Shown in pieces: positions 19,800 through 28,457 of a DNA stretch of 64,000 nt. This stretch comes from Paracoccus sp. MA (lineage in GTDB: Bacteria > Pseudomonadota > Alphaproteobacteria > Rhodobacterales > Rhodobacteraceae). Below the pieces are notes generated by a model, which was not told where the DNA came from, made no database searches, and saw only the letters and a list, made by a program, of their open reading frames with translations. Within the stretch, counting starts at the first letter, position 1, and each line of letters starts with the position of its first letter. The stretch is from assembly GCF_020990385.1 (NCBI RefSeq), contig NZ_CP087598.1, positions 1,532,001 through 1,596,000 on the forward strand, written 5' to 3'. A program made the position numbers and the translations under genes.

Positions 19800-21386
19800 A
19801 TGCCTGCCATGCTGAGTCTGATGGGAACGGTGCGTCTGCGGGGCGCCGGCGGGGCGGACCTGACCCCCCGCAGCCAGAAGGCGCGTGGCGCGCTGGCGCT
19901 GCTGGGCACGGCACCGGACCTGCGGCTCAGCCGCGCCCGGCTGCAGGACCTGCTGTGGAGCGAGCGGGCCAAGCAGCGCGGCTCGGACAGCCTGCGGCAG
20001 ATGCTACGGGAATTGCGCGGGGCGCTGGGGCCGGAAAAGGATATCCTGCTGGCCGGCGTGGGCTGGGTGGGGCTGGACCCTGAGCGGCTGCGCATCGACC
20101 TGACGCCGGTCTATGACGCCGGCGGCGCGCCGATCGAATTCGCCGCCGATCTGGACATTCCCGACCCGGAATTCGAGACATGGCTGCGCGACATGCGCCT
20201 GCGGCTGACGCCGGACAGCGACGGGCCGACCGCGCTGCAGCGGCTTCCCGCCCCGGCCGCGCCGCCCCGAAGCGACGGCGACGCCGCGCCCGGCGATTAT
20301 GTCGTGGCGCTGCAGCCGGTCGAAAGCAATGACAGCCGCGCCCATGTCATCGGCGAGATGATCCTGAACGAGGCCGCCGCCCGCGCCTGCGAGATGATCC
20401 CCGCGGTGCTGGCCGACCGCATCGCCGTCAAGGCTCCGGCAACGGGCACGCAGGTCGGGGCGATCTGCTATTCCGCGGGGGTCGATTGCTCGCTGATGGT
20501 GGTGATGCGCGACCTTGCCTCGGGCGCGCGGGGCTGGACGCGGCGCTTCACCATCCGCGCCGCGGACGAGACCGCGACCATGCGCCATGCGGTGGCGCAG
20601 ATCGCGGTGGCGCTGCTGGACCGGGCGCGGCGCACCGCGCCGCCTGCAAAGGGCCTGACCTTTCCGGTCTGGGACGTGTTCAGCTATTCCCGCGACCGTC
20701 TGGAATCCGCCGACCGCATCCTCGCCTCGCTGCCGCAAGAGCGGCAGAGCGGCGTGGCCCTGGCGCTGCGCTCCTATCTGCGCCACACGCTGATCAGCGA
20801 GCGGCTGACCCGGGACCCGGCGCGGTGCTCGGAAGAGGCCGAGACCTTCGCGCAGCTGGCCCGCGATCTGGCACCGGCCAGTCCGGTGGTGCTGGCGGTG
20901 GCCTCGCTGTCGGCCTCGTGGCGACGGGACGCGGTGGGCGCGCTGGAGCTGGCGCAGGCCGCCTGCCGCAACGATCCCGACAACGAGCTGGCCTGTCATG
21001 CGCTGTCGCAGGCGCTGACCGATGTCGGCCGCGACCTGGAGGCGCTGGAGGCGACCGAGCGCGGCGCCCGCGGCGCCCTGGCCGAGCTGGGCCCGGCCTG
21101 CTGGCTGATGCGCCGCGCCATGGTGCAGCTGCGGCTGGGCCGGCTGGGCGATGCCGAGAACTCGGCCGCCGCCGCCTTTGCCTTCGCCACCGACAACCGG
21201 CCCTCGCTGCGCTTTCTGGCGGCGCTGCGCTATCATCGCGGCGACGAGGCGGGCGCGGCGGACGCGCTGCGGCATCTGCGCCGGATCGAGCCGGATTTCT
21301 CGCTGGAGCTGATGGCCGATCCCGATTACCCGGTCGCGGCGCTGCGCATGGCCGGGCTGATGGGGATCACGCGCTCGGGCCTGTGA
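19800..21386 (+). CDS. SARP/BTAD-like regulator with TPR-like C-terminal region
   Basis: 528 residues, start ATG 19800 (ATG 19809 also possible). Residues 5-100 resemble the winged-helix N-terminus of SARP/BTAD regulators: LTPRSQKARGALALLG, then LSRARLQDLLWSERAKQRGS and LRQMLRELRGAL. A Pro-rich linker (about 140-165) leads to a mixed alpha/beta region, then helical repeats from about residue 340 (AQLARDLAPASPVVLAVASL, LELAQAACRNDPDNELACH) that look like TPRs. No kinase or ATPase motifs are seen. It probably regulates transcription in response to an unknown signal. It converges on the pentapeptide gene with 5 bp between stops. Confidence 0.65.
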   Translation: MPAMLSLMGTVRLRGAGGADLTPRSQKARGALALLGTAPDLRLSRARLQDLLWSERAKQRGSDSLRQMLRELRGALGPEKDILLAGVGWVGLDPERLRIDLTPVYDAGGAPIEFAADLDIPDPEFETWLRDMRLRLTPDSDGPTALQRLPAPAAPPRSDGDAAPGDYVVALQPVESNDSRAHVIGEMILNEAAARACEMIPAVLADRIAVKAPATGTQVGAICYSAGVDCSLMVVMRDLASGARGWTRRFTIRAADETATMRHAVAQIAVALLDRARRTAPPAKGLTFPVWDVFSYSRDRLESADRILASLPQERQSGVALALRSYLRHTLISERLTRDPARCSEEAETFAQLARDLAPASPVVLAVASLSASWRRDAVGALELAQAACRNDPDNELACHALSQALTDVGRDLEALEATERGARGALAELGPACWLMRRAMVQLRLGRLGDAENSAAAAFAFATDNRPSLRFLAALRYHRGDEAGAADALRHLRRIEPDFSLELMADPDYPVAALRMAGLMGITRSGL

Positions 21387-21391
21387 CGCGC

Positions 21392-22144
21392 TCAGGGCGC
21401 CACCAGCACCTCGAAGGCGATGGGCGCCCTGCCCTCGCCCGGCTCGACCACCAGCCGGGCGCGGCCCGGGGCGACGGCGCAGAAGGCCAGGACGCAGCGC
21501 GGAGCCGGCGGCGCGGCGGGCTGTTCGCCTGGCGGTTCTGCACGTAGCTCTTCGGGCGGTTCGGGGCCGGCAAGGACCGGAGCGCCCTCGATCCGTGCCA
21601 GGCCCGGCTGCCGGATGGCGGCCCCGGGCAGACTGTCCAGATGCATCTCCAGCCGGTCGCCGCAGCGCAGGGACACGGGCTCGGCGGCATGCGCCTCGTG
21701 CAGGATGCAGGTCCGGGGCCGGTGCGGCGCCGGATAGCGCAGCGGCGGCGCGCCGGTGGCCATGGCGCGTTGCATGCTGTCAAGCCAGGCGTCGCGCAGC
21801 TGCGCGTCGGTCAGGTCGGCCCGGTCCAGCCGCGCCCCGGTCAGATCGGCGCGCTCCAGCACCGCGCCGCGCAGATCGGCATCCGACAGGTCGGCCAGCC
21901 CCAGGCTTGCCCCCGCCAGGTTGGCCTCGCGCAGCCGCGCACCTGCGGCGCGCGCCGACCACAGGCTGGCGCCGCAGAGCTGGGCGCCGGTCAGGTCGGT
22001 CCGGGTCAGGTCGGCATAGGACAGGTCCGCCCCCACCAGCGTCATGCCCGACAGGTCCAGCCCGGCCAGATCGGCCCCGGCCAGGCGCAGGCGTCCCGTC
22101 GTCGCGATGCGCCGCACGATCTCGGCGCGGGTGTATTCCGCCAT
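21392..22144 (-). CDS. pentapeptide-repeat protein with unknown C-terminal domain
   Basis: 250 residues. Residues 15-120 are about 20 tandem A(D/N)LxX pentapeptides (for example LAGADLAGLDLSGMTLVGAD), which fold into a right-handed quadrilateral beta helix. Residues 140-250 have no repeats; they are rich in Pro, Glu and Arg and end in a beta-like segment (RCVLAFCAVAPGRARLVVEP). Pentapeptide proteins can mimic DNA or act as scaffolds (Qnr/MfpA types protect gyrase), but most are uncharacterised, and I cannot assign a role. It lies 86 bp downstream of the caspase-like gene on the same strand; the gap holds a GC hairpin without a T tract. Confidence 0.8.
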   Translation of the reverse strand: MAEYTRAEIVRRIATTGRLRLAGADLAGLDLSGMTLVGADLSYADLTRTDLTGAQLCGASLWSARAAGARLREANLAGASLGLADLSDADLRGAVLERADLTGARLDRADLTDAQLRDAWLDSMQRAMATGAPPLRYPAPHRPRTCILHEAHAAEPVSLRCGDRLEMHLDSLPGAAIRQPGLARIEGAPVLAGPEPPEELRAEPPGEQPAAPPAPRCVLAFCAVAPGRARLVVEPGEGRAPIAFEVLVAP

Positions 22145-22190
22145 CGTCCCCTCGTTACCGCTTCGCGCCGGTCCATGCGGCGGGAAAAGT

Positions 22191-22220
22191 GCCCGGAGGC
22201 GGCTGCCTCCGCCCCCGGGC
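22191..22220 (-). terminator. GC hairpin between the caspase-like and pentapeptide genes
   Basis: Inner stem GGAGGC-GGCT-GCCTCC, with outer GCCC/GGGC pairing across a bulge. There is no T run, so it may modulate readthrough or mRNA stability rather than end transcription. Confidence 0.35.
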
Positions 22221-22230
22221 TACCGGATCG

Positions 22231-23904
22231 TCAGTCACCCAGGTCAGACTGGATCCAGTAACGCTTGCGAAAGCCGCGCACGCATTCGATCTCGATGCCC
22301 TGCCGGGCGACGAGACGTGCGGTGTTGCTGCGGATTCCGTATCCGATTTCCGTGGTGTCCGGCAGGATGCGCAGGCTGAGCGGCGCCGCCCCGCGCGCCG
22401 CAAGGTCGCGCATCAGCCGCGCCGAATGCTGCGCCAGGATGCGCGGGATGGCCTGCGGTTCGGGCTCGGGCAGGCCCTCGGGCCGCGCGGGCGGCGGCGG
22501 ATCGTCGGGCAGGCCCTGGCGATGGGCGCGCGGGGCCATGCGCTCCGCCACCCGGCGCAGGGTCGATTCGATGCGCAGGACGGTGCCGTCCGGCCGCATG
22601 GCCAGCCGCAGGCTGCCGGTTTCGGGGGTCAGGACCGGGATGCCGTCGATCGCCTGGCGGAATTGCACGATGATCTCGTCCAGGTTCTCTTCCGGCGGCT
22701 CGTCCGGCCGGCGCAGGCTGGCGGTCGCCGACATGGCCAGCGCGATGCGGTCGAAGACCAGCTCGCTTTCGGTCGGCAGGAAACCGTATCGCCGCAGGGC
22801 GCTGCGCGCGCGGGCGATCAGGGCGCGGCGCTGCAGGGGGGTGCGCGGACCCTGCCCCGGCCCGCCGGGCGCAAGCTCCAGCAGGATGCGCCCGTCGGGC
22901 CGGCGCTGGAAGCGGACCGGACCCTGACGAACCGACAGGCAGCCCTGCGCGTCGCCCCGCACCAGCGCCGGATCAAGGCCGAGCCGCGACAGAACCTCTT
23001 CGGCCAGGGTGTGGTCACCGGCCACCGGAACCAGCCGCACCGCCGAGAATTCGGCCGGTGGCTCGGCCAGCGCCGGCTCGCGCTGGTAAAGCGCGGCCGG
23101 GGCGTGCCAGCGCCAGGCCCAGCACTCCGTCGCGCCGCGCTGCGGCTGGAACCGCCGCTCGGAGAACAGCATGGCCAGCGCCGCCTCGCGCTTGGGCGCG
23201 CAGGCGCAGACCACCGGATTCTGGTCATGCGCCACATCCCAGGCGCCGTCCAGCCAGGCCTGCGCGAAGGATTTGCCCATCTGCCAGTGCTGCCAGAAAT
23301 TCGCGCCGTAGCGGCCGGAATCCCAGCAACTCGAATCGAAGCCGAACAGCATCCGCAACCCGTGATTGGCCGGGCCCCAGCTGCGCAGCGGGCTGTGGCC
23401 GGGGCCGACCCGCAGCGACTGGCTGGTGGACCAGAACAGATAGCGCAGCGCGCCCGAGCCAAGCCGCATCCGGTCCGAGGTCAGGCAGGCGTCCGTCCCG
23501 GCCCAAAGCGCGCCCATCGGCAGGTGAAAGCTGCCGTGCTCGTCCATCCGGCCATGGCCGGCGTGATAGAACACCCGCACCGAATCCATGTCGCGGCCCG
23601 GAGCATGTTCCGTCGCCCGCCGGTCATAGATCCAGGATTTCACCGCCGCGTCCCGGCGCCAGAAATCCGGCGTGGCAAAGCGATCGACCGCGTCCAGAAA
23701 GCCGCCCGCGTCGCGATGCGCGGCATGCAGCGCGCCGGCGGCGCGATAGGTCTCGACGCTGCAGGCGCCATAGAGGCGGCCGCCGGTGCCGTTCCCGCCC
23801 TGCCCGGGGGCCTCCTCGGCTGGATCCTGCGGGTCCGGGGCAGCCGGGCCCTGCATGGCGCGCGGATCGCGGATCATGCCGAAACGGGGAACGAGATCTT
23901 CCAT
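22231..23904 (-). CDS. unknown protein with caspase-like His/Cys dyad
   Basis: 557 residues from ATG 23904; AAGGAG lies 9-10 bases upstream, so longer frames are rejected. After a Pro/Gly-rich N-terminus, residues 45-240 form the conserved-looking part. There RVFYHAGHGR (His114, His117) resembles the strand-end His-Gly of clan CD peptidases, and LFGFDSSCWDSG (Cys193) resembles the SCxSG of caspases and metacaspases. The spacing of about 75 residues is plausible for that fold. It may belong to a DUF6345-like family, but I am not certain. Residues 260-557 have no motif I recognise. There is no signal peptide. It is likely co-transcribed with the downstream pentapeptide gene. Protease function is inference only. 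Confidence 0.6.
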   Translation of the reverse strand: MEDLVPRFGMIRDPRAMQGPAAPDPQDPAEEAPGQGGNGTGGRLYGACSVETYRAAGALHAAHRDAGGFLDAVDRFATPDFWRRDAAVKSWIYDRRATEHAPGRDMDSVRVFYHAGHGRMDEHGSFHLPMGALWAGTDACLTSDRMRLGSGALRYLFWSTSQSLRVGPGHSPLRSWGPANHGLRMLFGFDSSCWDSGRYGANFWQHWQMGKSFAQAWLDGAWDVAHDQNPVVCACAPKREAALAMLFSERRFQPQRGATECWAWRWHAPAALYQREPALAEPPAEFSAVRLVPVAGDHTLAEEVLSRLGLDPALVRGDAQGCLSVRQGPVRFQRRPDGRILLELAPGGPGQGPRTPLQRRALIARARSALRRYGFLPTESELVFDRIALAMSATASLRRPDEPPEENLDEIIVQFRQAIDGIPVLTPETGSLRLAMRPDGTVLRIESTLRRVAERMAPRAHRQGLPDDPPPPARPEGLPEPEPQAIPRILAQHSARLMRDLAARGAAPLSLRILPDTTEIGYGIRSNTARLVARQGIEIECVRGFRKRYWIQSDLGD

Positions 23905-24104
23905 GCCGTGAGCTCCTTGCAGGACACGCGCCGGGGCCCTGGGCACCGGCAAGACGGAGGCGGTAAGCGTCGCGCCTCAAGCTAGGATGGCCGGCGTGAA
24001 CTGAACGTGAATCTGCGATTAATGAACAAATCGGTCTCGAAACTCCCGGATTTTCCGAAGGATTCTAACGATCCCGGCCTTTCCGGGCAGACGAATCATG
24101 TCCT

Positions 24105-24935
24105 TCAGCCCTCGGCCGCCGGCGGCGCCATGCCAAAGGACAGTTCACGCGCCGCCGCGATCACCGCCTCGGCCATCGCCTCAAGCCGCGCATCCGACAT
24201 GCGCAATGTCGGCCCCGAGACCGAGATTCCCGCCGCCGCCTCGCCCGCGAAATCGAAGATCGGCGCGGCGATGCAGCGCATGCCGGGGGTGCGCTCCTCG
24301 TTGTCCAGCGCATAGCCGCGGGCGCGGATGCGGGCCAGGTCGTCCAGCAGCGCCTGCGGGTCGCTCAGCGTCATCGGCGTGAACCGTTCCAGCGCCATCT
24401 CGCGGATCATCCGCTTCAGGTCGGCCGGCCGGGCATGGGCCAGGAGCGCCTTGCCGATCCCCGAGGCATGCAGGGCCGAACGCGTGCCGGGCGGAAAGAA
24501 GGCGCGGATCGTCTCATGCGTTTCGGCCTGGCTCAGGAACAGCACCGCCTCGCCGTTTAGGATGCCCAGGTTCGCCGTCTCGCCCGTCACCTCCATCAGC
24601 CGGCGCAAGAGCGGCCGCGCCCGCTCGACCAGGCCCGAGCGGCGCATGAAGGCCGAGCCGTGGCGGAAGGCGGTCGGCCCGACATGCCAGGCCTGGGTCT
24701 GGCTGTCGCTTTCCGCCACGCCGCGCGCCGCCAGCGTCACCAGAACCCGGTGCACGGTCGAGGGCGCCATCTCCAGCCGCTGCGCGATCTCGGTCAGGGT
24801 CAGGCCGTTCGACATCGCGATCAGGTCCAGGATGTCCAGCGCCCTGTCCAGCGCCCGGATGCCGCCCGAATCCTCGGCCCCGAACCCGCCGGCGCGGCCC
24901 CTCGGACGGCCGCGTTTCCGAATCTGAACCGACAT
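24105..24935 (-). CDS. bhcR: IclR-family regulator of the beta-hydroxyaspartate cycle
   Basis: 276 residues. An Arg/Gly-rich N-terminus precedes the IclR winged helix (about 25-90, with LTLTEIAQRLEMAPSTVHRV). The effector domain follows (about 105-265: GETANLGILNGEAVLFLSQA, ALHASGIGKALLAH, ERTPGMRCIAAPIFDF, GISVSGPTLRM). It is encoded divergently from bhcABCD, the arrangement known in Paracoccus denitrificans, where BhcR controls the cluster and responds to glyoxylate. The assignment rests on synteny plus family. The 184-bp intergenic region contains AT-rich palindromes that could be its binding sites. Confidence 0.9.
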   Translation of the reverse strand: MSVQIRKRGRPRGRAGGFGAEDSGGIRALDRALDILDLIAMSNGLTLTEIAQRLEMAPSTVHRVLVTLAARGVAESDSQTQAWHVGPTAFRHGSAFMRRSGLVERARPLLRRLMEVTGETANLGILNGEAVLFLSQAETHETIRAFFPPGTRSALHASGIGKALLAHARPADLKRMIREMALERFTPMTLSDPQALLDDLARIRARGYALDNEERTPGMRCIAAPIFDFAGEAAAGISVSGPTLRMSDARLEAMAEAVIAAARELSFGMAPPAAEG

Positions 24936-24964
24936 TCAATTTTTCCTTTCGACAACTTCGCGGA

Positions 24965-24974
24965 TTTCTTGAAA
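24965..24974. promoter_or_regulatory. TTTC-TT-GAAA palindrome in the bhcR promoter region
   Basis: A short TTTC/GAAA inverted repeat lies 30 bp upstream of the bhcR start, in the same AT-rich intergenic region as the larger palindrome at 25051. It is a possible autoregulatory half of an IclR-type operator; evidence is weak. Confidence 0.3.
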
Positions 24975-25050
24975 GTTCTCATTCCGCTGTGGAAAAGAGC
25001 AACCATCTGATTCCACGCCACTTTACGCTATTTTTCCGCGATTGCGAAAT

Positions 25051-25065
25051 ATTTTTCAGAAAAAT
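25051..25065. promoter_or_regulatory. candidate BhcR operator upstream of bhcA
   Basis: A perfect 7-1-7 inverted repeat, ATTTTTC-A-GAAAAAT, is centred 62 bp before the bhcA start codon in an unusually AT-rich stretch. IclR regulators bind palindromes of this general form near promoters. Binding is inferred, not shown. Confidence 0.5.
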
Positions 25066-25119
25066 TGCATCGATGGACAGCAAAACGTAGCTTGGTCCAC
25101 AAGCGCAGGAGGAATTGCC

Positions 25120-26310
25120 ATGACCAGCCAGAACCCGATCTTCATTCCCGGCCCGACCAACATCCCCGAGGAGATGCGCAAGGCCGTCGACATGCCCACC
25201 ATCGACCACCGCTCGCCGGTGTTCGGGCGCATGCTGCACCCGGCTCTCGAAGGGGTGAAAAAGGTCCTCAAGACCGAAACGGCGCAGGTTTTCCTGTTCC
25301 CCTCGACCGGCACCGGCGGCTGGGAAACCGCGATCACCAACACGCTGTCGCCCGGCGACAAGGTGCTGGCGGCGCGCAACGGCATGTTCAGCCATCGCTG
25401 GATCGACATGTGCCAGCGCCACGGGCTCGACGTCACCTATGTCGAGACGCCCTGGGGCGAGGGCATCCCGGCCGACCGCTTCGAGGAAATCCTGACCGCC
25501 GACAAGGGCCACGAGATCCGCGTCGTGCTGGCCACGCATAACGAGACCGCGACCGGCGTCAAATCCGACATCGCCGCCGTCCGCCGCGCGCTGGACAACG
25601 CCAAGCACCCGGCGCTGCTGTTCGTCGACGGCGTCAGCTCCATCGGCTCGATGGACTTCCGCATGGACGAATGGGGCGTCGACATCGCCGTCACCGGCAG
25701 CCAGAAGGGCTTCATGCTGCCGCCGGGCCTGGCCATCGTCGGCTTCTCGCCCAAGGCTATGGAGGCGGTCGAAAGCGCGCGCCTGCCGCGCACCTTCTTC
25801 GACATCCGCGACATGGCGACCGGCTATGCCCGCAACGGCTATCCCTACACGCCGCCGGTCGGGCTGATCAACGGGCTGAACCTCAGCTGCGAGCGGCTGC
25901 TGGCCGAGGGGCTGGAGAACGTCTTCGCCCGCCATCGCCGCATCGCCGGCGGCGTGCGCGCCGCGGTCGATGCCTGGGGGCTGAAGCTCTGCGCCGTCCG
26001 CCCCGAGCTTTATTCGGACAGCGTCAGCGCCATCCGCGTGCCCGAGGGCTTCGACGCCAACCTGATCGTCAGCCATGCGCTGGAGACCTATGACATGGCC
26101 TTCGGCACCGGCCTGGGCCAGGTCGCGGGCAAGGTGTTCCGCATCGGCCACCTGGGCAGCCTGACCGACGCCATGGCGCTGTCCGGCATCGCCACGGCCG
26201 AAATGGTGATGGCCGATCTGGGCCTGCCGATCCGGCTGGGCTCGGGCGTCGCCGCCGCGCAGGAACATTACCGCCAGACCACCGCCGCCGCGCAGAAGAA
26301 GGCCGCCTGA
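25120..26310 (+). CDS. bhcA: L-aspartate-glyoxylate aminotransferase
   Basis: 396 residues from ATG 25120, with a strong AGGAGG at 25107-25112; a longer frame from 25042 is rejected. It is a class V (small-domain) PLP aminotransferase like serine-glyoxylate transaminase. It opens with the FIPGPTNIPEEMRKAVDMP family start, has the substrate loop STGTGGWETAI, and carries PLP-lysine Lys196 in AVTGSQKGFMLPPG. In the cycle it converts glyoxylate plus aspartate to glycine plus oxaloacetate. It is first in bhcABCD and 2 bp from bhcB. The specific activity is inferred from the complete operon context. Confidence 0.92.
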   Translation: MTSQNPIFIPGPTNIPEEMRKAVDMPTIDHRSPVFGRMLHPALEGVKKVLKTETAQVFLFPSTGTGGWETAITNTLSPGDKVLAARNGMFSHRWIDMCQRHGLDVTYVETPWGEGIPADRFEEILTADKGHEIRVVLATHNETATGVKSDIAAVRRALDNAKHPALLFVDGVSSIGSMDFRMDEWGVDIAVTGSQKGFMLPPGLAIVGFSPKAMEAVESARLPRTFFDIRDMATGYARNGYPYTPPVGLINGLNLSCERLLAEGLENVFARHRRIAGGVRAAVDAWGLKLCAVRPELYSDSVSAIRVPEGFDANLIVSHALETYDMAFGTGLGQVAGKVFRIGHLGSLTDAMALSGIATAEMVMADLGLPIRLGSGVAAAQEHYRQTTAAAQKKAA

Positions 26311-26312
26311 GG

Positions 26313-27272
26313 ATGAAGGACGCCATGTATATCCCGACCTATGAGGACATGCTGGCCGCGCATGAGCGGATCAAGCCGCATATCCGCCGCACGCCGATCC
26401 GCAGCTCGGACTATCTGAACGAGTTGACCGGCGCGCAGCTGTTCTTCAAATGCGAGAATTTCCAGGAGCCGGGGGCCTTCAAGGTCCGCGGCGCCACCAA
26501 TGCGGTCTTCGGCCTGGACGAGGCGCAGGCGGCCAAGGGCGTCGCCACGCACAGCTCGGGCAACCATGCCTCTTGCCTGTCCTATGCGGCGATGCTGCGC
26601 GGCATCCCCTGCAACGTGGTCATGCCGCGCACCGCGCCGCAGGCCAAGAAGGACACCGTGCGCCGCTATGGCGGCAAGATCACCGAATGCGAGCCCTCGA
26701 CCTCTTCGCGCGAGGAGACCTTCGCCAAGGTGCAGGCCGAGACCGGCGGCGATTTCGTCCATCCCTATAACGATCCGCGCGTGATCGCCGGCCAGGGCAC
26801 CTGCGCCAAGGAACTGATGGAACAGGTGGACGGGCTGGAAGCGGTCGTGGCCCCCATCGGCGGCGGCGGCATGATCTCGGGCACCTGCCTGACGCTTGCG
26901 ACGCTGGCGCCCGAGGTCAAGGTGATCGCGGCCGAGCCCGAGCAGGCCGACGACGCCTATCGCAGCTTCAAGGCCGGCCACATCATCGCCGACGACGCGC
27001 CCAAGACCATCGCCGACGGGCTCCTGGTGCCGCTGAAGGATCTGACCTGGCATTTCGTCAAGAACCACGTCAGCGAAATCTACACCGCCTCGGATGCCGA
27101 GATCGTCGATGCGATGAAGCTGATCTGGAAGCACCTGCGCATCGTGATGGAGCCTTCCAGCGCCGTGCCGCTGGCCACCATCCTGAAGAACCCCGAAGCC
27201 TTCGCCGGCAAGCGTGTCGGCATCATCGTCACCGGCGGCAATGTCGATCTCGACAAGCTGCCGTGGAACTGA
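26313..27272 (+). CDS. bhcB: beta-hydroxyaspartate dehydratase
   Basis: 319 residues from ATG 26313; ATG 26325 (MYIPTYEDML), with AAGG before it, is an equally plausible start. It is a fold-type II PLP enzyme of the serine racemase/threonine dehydratase kind. The PLP-lysine lies in EPGAFKVRGATNA, the substrate loop is HSSGNHASCLSYAA, and the phosphate-binding glycine loop is APIGGGGMISG. It dehydrates (2R,3S)-beta-hydroxyaspartate to iminosuccinate. Homology alone would suggest threonine dehydratase; the bhc context decides it. Confidence 0.92.
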   Translation: MKDAMYIPTYEDMLAAHERIKPHIRRTPIRSSDYLNELTGAQLFFKCENFQEPGAFKVRGATNAVFGLDEAQAAKGVATHSSGNHASCLSYAAMLRGIPCNVVMPRTAPQAKKDTVRRYGGKITECEPSTSSREETFAKVQAETGGDFVHPYNDPRVIAGQGTCAKELMEQVDGLEAVVAPIGGGGMISGTCLTLATLAPEVKVIAAEPEQADDAYRSFKAGHIIADDAPKTIADGLLVPLKDLTWHFVKNHVSEIYTASDAEIVDAMKLIWKHLRIVMEPSSAVPLATILKNPEAFAGKRVGIIVTGGNVDLDKLPWN

Positions 27273-27293
27273 ACCCGAATTGAGGAGAGTGCC

Positions 27294-28457
27294 ATGAACG
27301 CGAAAACGGATTTCTCCGGCTACGAGGTCGGCTACGACATTCCCGCCCTGCCCGGCATGGACGAGAGCGAGATCCAGACGCCCTGCCTGATCCTCGACCT
27401 GGACGCGCTGGAGCGCAACGTCAGGAAGATGGGCGACTATGCCAAGGCCCACGGCATGCGCCACCGCAGCCACGGCAAGATGCACAAGTCGGTGGACGTG
27501 CAGAAGCTGCAGGAGTCGCTGGGCGGCGCCGTCGGGGTCTGCTGCCAGAAGGTCAGCGAGGCCGAGGTCTTTGCCCGCGGCGGCATCAAGGACGTGCTGG
27601 TCACCAACGAGGTGCGCGAGCCGGCCAAGATCGACCGCCTGGCCCGGCTGCCCAAGCTGGGCGCCACGGTGACGGTCTGCGTCGATGACCTGGCCAATAT
27701 CGCCGACCTCTCGGCCGCCGCGCAGCGCCACGGCACCGAGCTCGGCATCTTCGTCGAGATCGATTGCGGCGCCGGCCGCTGCGGCGTGACCACCAAGGAA
27801 GCCGTGGTCGAGATCGCCAAGGCCGCCGATGCCGCCCCGAACCTGACCTTCAAGGGCATCCAGGCCTATCAGGGCGCCATGCAGCACATGGATAGCTTCG
27901 AGGACCGCAAGGCCAAGCTGGACGCCGCCATCGCCCAGGTGAAGGAAGCCGTCGAGGCGCTGGAGGCCGAGGGGCTCAAGCCCGAATTCGTCTCGGGCGG
28001 CGGCACGGGGTCCTATTATTTCGAAAGCAATTCGGGCGTTTACAACGAATTGCAATGCGGCAGCTACGCCTTCATGGATGCCGATTACGGCCGCATCCAC
28101 GATGCCGAAGGCAAGCGCATCGACCAGGGCGAATGGGAGAACGCGCTGTTCATCCTGACCTCGGTGATGAGCCACGCCAAGCCGCATCTGGCGGTGGTCG
28201 ATGCCGGCCTCAAGGCGCAGTCGGTCGATAGCGGCCTGCCCTTCGTCTATGGCCGCGACGACGTGAAATACATCAAGTGCAGCGACGAGCACGGCGTGGT
28301 CGAGGACAAGGACGGCGTCCTGAAGGTCAACGACAAGCTGCGGCTGGTGCCGGGCCATTGCGACCCGACCTGCAACGTCCATGACTGGTATGTCGGCGTG
28401 CGGAACGGCAAGGTCGAGACGGTCTGGCCGGTCTCGGCGCGCGGGAAGGGCTACTGA
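27294..28457 (+). CDS. bhcC: beta-hydroxyaspartate aldolase
   Basis: 387 residues, start ATG 27294 after GGAG. It belongs to the D-threonine aldolase-like, alanine-racemase-fold PLP family. The N-terminal substrate/PLP region is IQTPCLILDLDALERNV, the PLP lysine lies in HRSHGKMHKSVD, and the phosphate loop is VSGGGTGSYYF. The divalent-metal ligands are in PGHCDPT near the C-terminus. It joins glycine and glyoxylate to beta-hydroxyaspartate, the carbon-carbon bond-forming step of the cycle. Its stop overlaps the bhcD start by one base. Confidence 0.93.
   Translation: MNAKTDFSGYEVGYDIPALPGMDESEIQTPCLILDLDALERNVRKMGDYAKAHGMRHRSHGKMHKSVDVQKLQESLGGAVGVCCQKVSEAEVFARGGIKDVLVTNEVREPAKIDRLARLPKLGATVTVCVDDLANIADLSAAAQRHGTELGIFVEIDCGAGRCGVTTKEAVVEIAKAADAAPNLTFKGIQAYQGAMQHMDSFEDRKAKLDAAIAQVKEAVEALEAEGLKPEFVSGGGTGSYYFESNSGVYNELQCGSYAFMDADYGRIHDAEGKRIDQGEWENALFILTSVMSHAKPHLAVVDAGLKAQSVDSGLPFVYGRDDVKYIKCSDEHGVVEDKDGVLKVNDKLRLVPGHCDPTCNVHDWYVGVRNGKVETVWPVSARGKGY

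Noticed and set aside
17965..19914. A 649-residue purN frame including the purM region
   Set aside because: The part upstream of 18561 is out of frame with purM. The GTG at 18561 overlapping the purM stop gives the true N-terminus.
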